A stretch of 6,293 nt of DNA from Deltaproteobacteria bacterium (lineage in GTDB: Bacteria > Desulfobacterota_B > Binatia > Bin18): NCBI GenBank assembly GCA_012271025.1, contig JAAXHF010000291.1, positions 1 to 6,293 of the forward strand, written 5' to 3'. The notes under the pieces were generated by a model. That model did not search any database. It had not been told where the DNA came from and worked only from the letters and a program-made list of their open reading frames with translations. The position numbers were made by a program, and so were the translations under genes. This document shows positions 1 to 4,053 of this stretch, in pieces; positions within the stretch are counted from its first letter, which is position 1, and every line of letters starts with the position of its first letter.

Positions 1-70
1 ACCCCCTTTATGAGTCCGGACCCTAATCCGTCCCTATCAGCCTGACGACGTACCGCTCCTGTATGAGGCC

Positions 71-547
71 GTGCGCGAATCCATCGCCGAGGTCGCGCCG
101 TGGCTGCCGTGGTGTCACCCGGACTATGCCCTGGAAGAGAGCCGAGGCTGGATTGAGACGCGAGCCGAGGCGTGGGCGCGGGGCACGGAGTATGACGTTG
201 CCGTGATCGACACGGCACGCGGGCGGCTGCTCGGAGGGTGCGGCATCAATGCCCTGAATCGGGCCAATCGGTTCGCCAATCTCGGCTACTGGGTGCGCAC
301 CAGCCGGACCCGTCGCGGGGTGGCGACCGCTGCCGCCCGGTGTCTTGCGGCCTTTGGTTTCCGCCAGCTTGGCCTGATTCGGATCGAAATCGTCATCGCC
401 ACGGCGAACACGGCCAGCCAGCGCGTGGCGGAAAAGCTCGGCGCGACCCGTGAAGGTGTGCTGAGGAACCGCATACTGGTCCGCGACCAGGTGCACGACG
501 CCGTGATGTTCTCGCTGATCCCGTCGGACAGGATTGAGTCAGGCTGA
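71..547 (+). CDS. GNAT family N-acetyltransferase, RimJ/RimL-like; 5' end uncertain
   Basis: Probable acetyl-CoA-dependent N-acetyltransferase of the RimJ/RimL (ribosomal-protein N-terminal acetyltransferase-like) GNAT group; the substrate cannot be read from sequence. Counting from the GTG at 71 (158 aa), the early APWLPWCHP stretch (residues 9-17), GGCGIN (55-60), the ANLGYWV strand (69-75), the acetyl-CoA pyrophosphate loop RRGVAT (81-86) and the C-terminal ANTASQRVAEKLGA helix (about 112-125) are typical of the family. The start is doubtful: the same frame stays open back to the TGA at 11-13, and codons 23-52 read LIRPYQPDDV, the expected first beta strand. No ATG lies in that frame; CTG at 59 and GTG at 71 are the only usual-type starts. 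The ATG at 10 is one frame off. Either a weak start is used or an indel near 13-22 has broken the gene. The 3' end abuts a vapC-like remnant. Confidence 0.85.
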   Translation: MRESIAEVAPWLPWCHPDYALEESRGWIETRAEAWARGTEYDVAVIDTARGRLLGGCGINALNRANRFANLGYWVRTSRTRRGVATAAARCLAAFGFRQLGLIRIEIVIATANTASQRVAEKLGATREGVLRNRILVRDQVHDAVMFSLIPSDRIESG

Positions 548-567
548 GTCGTATCGACCAGGATCAC
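547..567 (-). pseudogene. vapC-like toxin remnant, first 7 codons only
   Basis: On the minus strand a GTG at 567-565 overlaps the stop of the VapB-like remnant as GTGA, the usual translational coupling of vapBC operons. The seven codons read MILVDTT, which matches the start of PIN-domain VapC toxins (typically MILVDTS followed by a tryptophan-containing segment); the Asp at position 5 would be the first catalytic acidic residue. After codon 7 the similarity stops and the frame simply runs antisense through the acetyltransferase gene, whose stop codon occupies 545-547. I infer that the rest of vapC was deleted. The match is short, so it carries weight only together with its position right after the VapB-like tail. 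Confidence 0.45.
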
Positions 568-698
568 GTTGAACGATTGGCGCGTAAGGTGTCGAGGTCG
601 CCGTCCCAGCCCGAGCCGCGTAGCTGGCGCGCTTCGTCAACACTGAGGGGTTCAGCGGCAAGGGTTGGTGCGCGACATACACCTTCCCTACCGTTTTT
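564..698 (-). pseudogene. VapB-like antitoxin remnant, C-terminal part
   Basis: Minus-strand reading from 698 to the TGA at 566-564 gives about 44 residues with the core AAEPLSVDEARQLRGSGW followed by DGDLDTLRANRST. A GSGW-(D/E)-GDLD-x-(L/M)R ending preceded by a EPxSxxEA segment is, from family knowledge, the C-terminal toxin-binding tail of a common VapB antitoxin group. Farther upstream KNGREGV (698-678) resembles the KTKREVV helix that precedes this tail in such proteins, with apparent decay and one codon missing after it. The DNA-binding N-terminus is absent: the REP-like repeat begins exactly where the similarity stops. A vapC-like start follows by a 4-nt overlap. I read this as a vapBC operon truncated at both ends. 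An alternative is a short spurious frame, but the tail match is specific. Confidence 0.6.
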
Positions 699-744
699 GT
701 AGGTCGGCTTAGTGCGAAGCGCGTAAGCCGACAGACCGGGCTGC
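695..744 (+). repeat. REP-like palindromic repeat, copy 1
   Basis: Fifty bases here match 1430-1479 with three differences (698, 704 and 713). A GTAG tetranucleotide (699-702) precedes a hairpin: GTCGGCTTA (703-711) pairs perfectly with TAAGCCGAC (724-732), and the inner GTGC/GCGC arms (712-715, 719-722) pair through one G-T wobble around a GAA loop, with G723 bulged. A GTAG head followed by an imperfect palindrome is the layout of REP elements mobilised by TnpA-REP (RAYT) transposases. No such transposase gene is in the window. This copy lies upstream of mazE and truncates the VapB-like remnant. Confidence 0.85.
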
Positions 745-764
745 ACCACATTTCAGACTCAGGC

Positions 765-793
765 TTGATACTATCGCAGAAGAGATATATCCG
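765..793 (+). promoter_or_regulatory. possible mazEF promoter
   Basis: TTGATA at 765-770 is a fair -35 box. Candidate -10 hexamers are TATATC (786-791, 15-bp spacer) or TATCCG (788-793, 17-bp spacer), neither strong. Another -10-like word, TATAGA at 816-821, has no good -35 partner. The whole AT-rich stretch 764-826 contrasts with the GC-rich surroundings and lies just upstream of mazE, so a promoter is expected here, but the exact boxes are uncertain. Confidence 0.35.
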
Positions 794-816
794 AGAGGCA
801 TCAAAAGATATCTTTT
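784..816. promoter_or_regulatory. palindromic operator candidates for MazE/MazEF autoregulation
   Basis: Two perfect palindromes share the GATAT core: GATATATC at 784-791 and AAAAGATATCTTTT at 803-816. Their centres are 22 bp apart, about two helical turns, so a dimeric DNA-binding protein could occupy both on one face. mazEF operons are generally repressed by the antitoxin and by the toxin-antitoxin complex binding palindromes near the promoter, and these sites lie 26-58 bp upstream of the mazE start. Assignment as operator is inferred from position and symmetry. Confidence 0.5.
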
Positions 817-830
817 ATAGATTTCCAAAG

Positions 831-836
831 AGGAGG
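831..836 (+). promoter_or_regulatory. ribosome binding site of mazE
   Basis: A full consensus AGGAGG stands 5 nt before the ATG at 842. It fixes the mazE start and predicts efficient antitoxin translation, while mazF has only a weaker site inside the mazE coding sequence. Confidence 0.85.
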
Positions 837-841
837 CTCGC

Positions 842-1081
842 ATGGGCACGAAATCGCATATCTCCAAATGGGGCAGCAGCTTGGCCGTCCGCATTCCCAA
901 GCCCATCGCTGAGCAATGGGGTGTGCGCGAGGGCTCTGCCATTGAAATCGTTCCGCGTGGCGAGCAGCTTGTCCTGCGAAAGAGGACGTATAAGCTGGCC
1001 GACATGCTGGCCCAGGTGACAGCCGAGAATCTCCATCCCGAACTGGACACCGGCCCGGCCCAAGGCAATGAGGAATGGTAG
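842..1081 (+). CDS. mazE: MazE-type antitoxin (AbrB/SpoVT-type DNA-binding)
   Basis: Antitoxin of a type II toxin-antitoxin pair: it binds and neutralises the MazF endoribonuclease and represses the operon. The 79 residues split as in MazE. Residues 4-48 form the swapped-hairpin AbrB/MazE DNA-binding domain with the signature SKWGSSLAVRIPK (8-20), followed by GVREGSAIEI and the second strand pair ending LVLRKR. Residues 49-79 (YKLADMLAQVTAENLH, then DTGPAQGNEEW) are the acidic, flexible tail that in MazE wraps the toxin; the tail has several Glu/Asp and a terminal Trp. Length is normal (about 75-90 aa). The ATG at 842 has a consensus ribosome binding site 5 nt upstream. The stop overlaps mazF by 7 bp, and palindromic operator candidates lie upstream. 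The pair is bracketed by two REP-like repeats. Nothing looks broken. Confidence 0.95.
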   Translation: MGTKSHISKWGSSLAVRIPKPIAEQWGVREGSAIEIVPRGEQLVLRKRTYKLADMLAQVTAENLHPELDTGPAQGNEEW

Positions 1082-1428
1082 AACGGCCGTATGTCCCGGA
1101 CACGGGGGACATCGTGTGGCTGACCTTCACACCCCAAGCCGGACATGAACAAGCCGGGCGCCGGCCCGCTCTGGTTCTGAGCCCCCGCAGCTACAACGAG
1201 AAAACCAGTCTGGCGCTCTTCTGCCCCATCACATCCAGAGTCAAGGGCTACCCCTTCGAGGTCTCCCTTCCCACTGCAGGCCCCATCACCGGAGTCATTC
1301 TTGCCGACCAGATTAAGAGCCTGGACTGGCGAGCACGGCGAATCCGCTTTGCATCACAGGTTCCGTCTCGGGTGCTTGACGAAGTCCTCACGAAGCTGAC
1401 TGTCCTCCTGGATCAAGACAGCTCGTGA
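1075..1428 (+). CDS. mazF: MazF-type endoribonuclease toxin
   Basis: Sequence-specific mRNA interferase of the MazF/PemK/ChpB family. The 117-aa protein is collinear with E. coli MazF from start to end: YVPDTGDIVWLTF (6-18), EQAGRRPALVLSP (25-37), YNEKTSLALFCPITS (40-54), KGYPFEV (about 57-63), LADQIKSLDWRAR and the C-terminal helix with LTVLL. The catalytic pair of E. coli MazF, Arg29 and Thr52, corresponds to Arg30 and Thr53 here, so the toxin is predicted active. Cleavage specificity cannot be read from this. The ATG at 1075 lies 7 bp inside mazE, implying coupled translation; an AAGG at 1062-1065 is a modest ribosome binding site. The REP-like hairpin begins directly after the stop and may protect or end the transcript. 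Confidence 0.97.
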   Translation: MVERPYVPDTGDIVWLTFTPQAGHEQAGRRPALVLSPRSYNEKTSLALFCPITSRVKGYPFEVSLPTAGPITGVILADQIKSLDWRARRIRFASQVPSRVLDEVLTKLTVLLDQDSS

Positions 1429-1429
1429 G

Positions 1430-1479
1430 TTTCGTAGGCCGGCTTAGCGCGAAGCGCGTAAGCCGACAGACCGGGCTGC
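1430..1479 (+). repeat. REP-like palindromic repeat, copy 2
   Basis: Same orientation as copy 1, 735 bp downstream, 47 of 50 bases identical. GTAG at 1434-1437 heads the hairpin. The outer arms (1438-1446 and 1459-1467) carry one C-A mismatch at 1439/1466. The inner arms GCGC/GCGC (1447-1450, 1454-1457) pair fully around the GAA loop, where copy 1 has a wobble. It starts one base after the mazF stop and ends 7 bp before the stop of the converging propeller gene, so it could also act as a transcript-stabilising or attenuating hairpin for either; there is no T-run typical of an intrinsic terminator. Confidence 0.85.
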
Positions 1480-1486
1480 CCAGTCC

Positions 1487-2545
1487 TCAGCCGCACGCCA
1501 GGGCATACACGTTTTTGACCCCGGCCGGCAGCGGATACTCGGCCCAGGTCTCACCGCCGTCCTGGGTGCCGAAGACCTGACCGGTGCTGTTCACCCCGTA
1601 CACGCAGCCGGCGTCTCGACGACTCGGCGCAATCGCCATCATCGTCCGCCGGGGGGCCACATCGTGGTCAAAGCGCTGCCAGGTCTGGCCCAGATCCTGA
1701 CTGCGATAGATGGCGCCGGATTTGCTCAGTGCGGCCGGGCTGAGTGCGGCGTACAGCGTGTTGGGGTCGTGCGGAGCGACCTGAATATCGCGGGCGTAGG
1801 AAAAGGGCGAGGCGCGCCAGATTTCCATCTCCTGCCAGCTGTCACCCCGGTCGGGGCTGCAAAACATGCCCATCCGCGTGGCCAGGAAAACCGTGCCGGG
1901 CCGGGCCGGGCTGACCTCCAGAGCGTGGGTGTCCATCATGCCCTCGGTGTTGGTATCGCTGCCGATCTGGCTCTTGAGGTGGTCGCGTTCGACCAGGTCC
2001 AGCAGCCCCGGTGTACAGTCGTGCCAGGTCTCCCCGGCGTCGGAGCTGCGCATCACCCCGCCGACTTCCAGCCCGGCATACACCTCATCCGGGTTGCCGG
2101 GATCGGTCGTCATCCGAATCACCCGCATGGGAAAGCCCATGTGCACCCCACCCTGCGGCTCAAGCACGGCCAGCCGACGCCAGCTCTCGCCGCCGTCATC
2201 GCTGCGGTACACCACGGCCGGGGCCGTGCCCAGGTACATGATGTCCGGGTTCTGAGGATGAAAAATAATCGTCCACACCACCGCGCCACGCTCCGGAAAA
2301 TCGAGCCGCTGCCAGTGCTCGCCGCTGTCGGTCGTCCGATACGGACCGTCCTGGGTGCCGAGGTAAATGACCTGCGGGTCCTGGGGATGAATGGCAATCG
2401 CCCGGACCTCAACCTTGTCGGGCAGGCCGTTGCTGAGCGACTGCCAGTCGCTCTCGCCCACCACCTGGCGAAACAGGCCGCCGACCGCCCCGTCCTCTCC
2501 AGCCCCTGACCACTGGGCAGCTCCGGAATAGACATAGTGTGTCAT
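1487..2545 (-). CDS. Asp-box (BNR/sialidase-like) beta-propeller protein
   Basis: A 352-aa protein made of repeated blades with six Asp-box motifs (S/T-x-D-x-G-x-x-W): residues 71-78, 115-122, 167-174, 230-237, 282-289 and 327-334. A degenerate seventh turn may be SDW at 32-34. Most blades also carry the strand pattern H/P-x-x-P-x-x-(V/L/I)-Y, for example HPQDPQVIYLGT and HPQNPDIMYLGT. Such proteins belong to the broad exo-sialidase/VPS10/YCF48-like propeller class. I see no sialidase active-site arginine triad I would trust, so no enzymatic activity is assigned. The N-terminus (MTHYVYSGAAQW) lacks a signal peptide, suggesting a cytoplasmic protein. The start at 2545 is preferred over an in-frame upstream ATG at 2602 because AAGGGAG lies 6 nt before it. 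Its 3' end converges on mazF across REP copy 2. Binding partner unknown. Confidence 0.85.
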   Translation of the reverse strand: MTHYVYSGAAQWSGAGEDGAVGGLFRQVVGESDWQSLSNGLPDKVEVRAIAIHPQDPQVIYLGTQDGPYRTTDSGEHWQRLDFPERGAVVWTIIFHPQNPDIMYLGTAPAVVYRSDDGGESWRRLAVLEPQGGVHMGFPMRVIRMTTDPGNPDEVYAGLEVGGVMRSSDAGETWHDCTPGLLDLVERDHLKSQIGSDTNTEGMMDTHALEVSPARPGTVFLATRMGMFCSPDRGDSWQEMEIWRASPFSYARDIQVAPHDPNTLYAALSPAALSKSGAIYRSQDLGQTWQRFDHDVAPRRTMMAIAPSRRDAGCVYGVNSTGQVFGTQDGGETWAEYPLPAGVKNVYALACG

Positions 2546-2551
2546 ACAAGA

Positions 2552-2558
2552 CTCCCTT
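2552..2558 (-). promoter_or_regulatory. ribosome binding site deciding the propeller start
   Basis: On the minus strand AAGGGAG stands 6 nt before the ATG at 2545-2543. The alternative in-frame ATG at 2602 would add 19 residues (starting MCRRQRVWSEQP) unlike the rest of the protein, so the downstream start is chosen. Confidence 0.75.
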
Positions 2559-2577
2559 CGATCCTTAGGCTGTTCCG

Positions 2578-2607
2578 ACCATACGCGCTGCCGCCGACAC
2601 AATGCAA
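2578..2607 (-). promoter_or_regulatory. weak candidate promoter for the propeller gene
   Basis: Read on the minus strand, TTGCAT (2607-2602) and TATGGT (2583-2578) are separated by 18 bp, 32 bp before the start codon. Each box matches consensus only partly. Listed because the 128-bp divergent region must hold the promoters of both flanking genes. Confidence 0.25.
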
Positions 2608-2636
2608 GCCGCGGCTCGATTTTTCTCTCGCCCCTC

Positions 2637-2666
2637 TTGTTTTCGCTTTTTTTTCGCCTATAGAAT
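2637..2666 (+). promoter_or_regulatory. promoter placed directly on the start codon of the 2674 gene
   Basis: The AT-rich stretch has TTGTTT (2637-2642) as a partial -35 and overlapping -10 words TATAGA (2659-2664, 16-bp spacer) and TAGAAT (2661-2666, 18-bp spacer), with an eight-T run between. The usual 6-7 nt distance from -10 to transcription start puts +1 at about 2671-2674, on the ATG itself. No Shine-Dalgarno sequence precedes that ATG. This points to a leaderless mRNA. Confidence 0.5.
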
Positions 2667-2673
2667 ATTCAGT

Positions 2674-3078
2674 ATGAAGACACAGTCCAAGCCCAGGCGG
2701 CGTGCGGCCGCAGTCCAGCCCCGGCCGGTCTTGTCCGACCCCCGGGCGCTGAAGCGGGCGTATGTCGAGCACACCCGTCGTCTCGGCCCGGACTTCGATG
2801 TCATCGACGGCTGGCTGATGGATCATCGGCCGGAGCTGTGGCAACAGATTCACCGCCAGGATGACGAGCTGTTTCGACTTCGCAGCCTGGCCACGGGCAA
2901 GCGCGAGTATACGGCCAGCCTTGAGAACTTTATCGGCCTGTATCAGGAAGCCGAGCGCCTGTACTACGAAGCCAGGCCCGATGAGTTGAGCCTGCCGCTG
3001 CTGGGCGAAGGCGAAACCGTGGCCGTGTACTTCACCCTGACCGACGGTTCCGTGCATAAGGTCAGCGGCATCGGCTAG
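2674..3078 (+). CDS. hypothetical protein, possibly translated from a leaderless mRNA
   Basis: I do not recognise this 134-aa protein. Residues 1-17 are basic (MKTQSKPRRRAAAV), as in nucleic-acid-binding or disordered tails. Residues 22-100 look mostly helical and charged, with aromatic residues in heptad-like places (FDVIDGWLMDHRPELWQQI, FIGLYQEAERLYYEA). The last 20 residues (TVAVYFTLTDGSVHKVSGIG) look like a beta hairpin. No signal peptide or membrane segment is seen, and no catalytic motif. The frame is open back to an ATG at 2602, but the added 24 residues (Phe/Arg-rich) derive from the T-rich promoter DNA, so the ATG at 2674 is preferred. Its codon use matches the neighbours, supporting a real gene. 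It is divergent from the propeller gene and convergent with the radical SAM gene, with which it shares a stop palindrome. Confidence 0.65.
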   Translation: MKTQSKPRRRAAAVQPRPVLSDPRALKRAYVEHTRRLGPDFDVIDGWLMDHRPELWQQIHRQDDELFRLRSLATGKREYTASLENFIGLYQEAERLYYEARPDELSLPLLGEGETVAVYFTLTDGSVHKVSGIG

Positions 3079-4001
3079 GCCGTATCCGTCAGCCCCCGAT
3101 TGAAACCCGCCCGCGAATAGCCCACCCGTTCCTCTCCCATGCGCTCGACCAGAGCGGCCATCAGGCGCCGGGTGGTGTCCGGCCCGAACCAGCCTGGATA
3201 GCCGTGCTGGGCCAGCCGCTCGGGCACAAGGCGACGGCGCGAGCGGGCGCCCTTGGCCCCGTCGCCGTGGAAAAAATCGTCAACAATGACCCGCCGGCAC
3301 GCGTTGGCAATCAGCCCGGCGAAGCGCTCGGGGTTGTGGGGCAGGGCCGGAGAAACGCTGATCTGGGTAAAAATCCCCCGCGCCGTCGCAGCCCGGGCAA
3401 CGGCCAGACGGCGTTCAACCGTGGCGCAGCCGGGGGTCAGCTTGCGTCGCACGCTATCGTCGTCGGTTTCAATGGTCAGGTTCAGCACCGCAGTTGGAAT
3501 GGCCGCAATCAGCTCGAAGTAGCGTTCGACCAGGGGCGAGCGCGTTTGCAGCACCAGGAGAGCGGGCGGAAAGCGGCCCAAGACCTCAAGACACTGGCCG
3601 GACAGCCCATACCGGGGTTCGAGCCTGGGCTGGAAGGGATCGGTTGAACCCGAACAGTAGATACGTGGCCGGATGTCCCGTCGGGCCAGTCTGTCCAGCT
3701 CTCGCTCCAGGACTTCGGCAATGTTGATCTTGGCCGTGACCCACTCGCCCCAGGCCCGCCCGTCGGCATGAAAGCGCTGGACCTGGCTTTCGGCAACGTA
3801 ACAGTAGAAACACGAGCTGCCGTACGAGCAGCCCCAGTAGGGGGTCAGGCTGTGGCTGAAGCCGGACAGGAACCCGCCGGTTTTGGTCAGGGCGGATTTG
3901 ACGCGTCTGTGGCGGATGGTGAGCACGCCCCTCTTCTGCCCCGTCCGCCCGTCGGCTGTCAACACCGCGCCCGGCTTGACGCTGTCGGCTCCGACCTGCA
4001 T
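3075..4001 (-). CDS. radical SAM protein, SplB-like (COG1533 type), variant cysteine motif
   Basis: A 308-aa protein related to spore photoproduct lyase-like radical SAM enzymes, which use a [4Fe-4S] cluster to cleave S-adenosylmethionine; the substrate of this branch is unknown. Family signs are: LTKTGGFLSGFSHSLTPYWG (38-57), the cluster-binding cysteines 58, 64 and 67, STDPFQP (119-125), LQTRSPLVERY (151-161), LNLTIETDDD (173-182) and RRKLTPG (185-191) followed by ERRL. The spacing of the cysteines is CX5CX2C, not the CX3CX2C usual in the superfamily. The start at 4001 is chosen because an upstream extension would reach to 4094 and overlap the transporter gene; no clear ribosome binding site supports it, so an upstream start (for example 4055) remains possible. 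The gene is divergent from the transporter. It ends on a CTAG shared with the preceding gene. Confidence 0.85.
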   Translation of the reverse strand: MQVGADSVKPGAVLTADGRTGQKRGVLTIRHRRVKSALTKTGGFLSGFSHSLTPYWGCSYGSSCFYCYVAESQVQRFHADGRAWGEWVTAKINIAEVLERELDRLARRDIRPRIYCSGSTDPFQPRLEPRYGLSGQCLEVLGRFPPALLVLQTRSPLVERYFELIAAIPTAVLNLTIETDDDSVRRKLTPGCATVERRLAVARAATARGIFTQISVSPALPHNPERFAGLIANACRRVIVDDFFHGDGAKGARSRRRLVPERLAQHGYPGWFGPDTTRRLMAALVERMGEERVGYSRAGFNRGLTDTA

Positions 4002-4004
4002 AGA

Positions 4005-4048
4005 CTGGGCGCCCAGAATCTGATGCCCAGAACCTGACGCCCAGGAGG
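4005..4048. repeat. 14-bp phased triple repeat with 12-bp palindrome in a divergent promoter region
   Basis: GCCCAG recurs at 4011, 4025 and 4039, exactly 14 bp apart, within degenerate units TGGGCGCCCAGAATC, TGATGCCCAGAACC and TGACGCCCAGGAGG. The first unit forms a perfect 12-bp palindrome, CTGGGCGCCCAG (4005-4016). The array fills almost all of the 52 bp between the radical SAM start (4001) and the transporter start (4054), and its last unit contains the transporter's ribosome binding site. A regulator-binding array is possible, as is chance local duplication. Confidence 0.55.
4043..4048 (+). promoter_or_regulatory. ribosome binding site of the MFS transporter
   Basis: AGGAGG, followed by two further G, lies 5 nt before the ATG at 4054 and fixes the transporter start. 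It is part of the third unit of the 14-bp repeat. Confidence 0.8.
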
Positions 4049-4053
4049 GGGCC

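Noticed and set aside
286..567. Full-length 93-aa protein beginning MILVDTT
   Set aside because: Only the first seven codons resemble VapC; the remainder is antisense to the acetyltransferase gene and lacks PIN-domain residues.
709..1152. Minus-strand open frame across mazEF
   Set aside because: Antisense to well-recognised MazE and MazF coding sequence and lacks any family signal.
695..1479. The two repeat copies as a CRISPR remnant
   Set aside because: They are 735 bp apart with a gene pair between them and have the GTAG-plus-hairpin layout of REP elements; no spacer-sized spacing is present.
1664..2509. Long plus-strand open frame opposite the propeller gene
   Set aside because: It is the antisense shadow of a GC-rich gene with six clear Asp-box motifs; its own translation is His/Gly/Ala-rich and low in recognisable structure.
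2647..2654. Eight-T run as an intrinsic terminator
   Set aside because: No stable GC hairpin lies directly before it, and it sits between promoter boxes upstream of a gene start.
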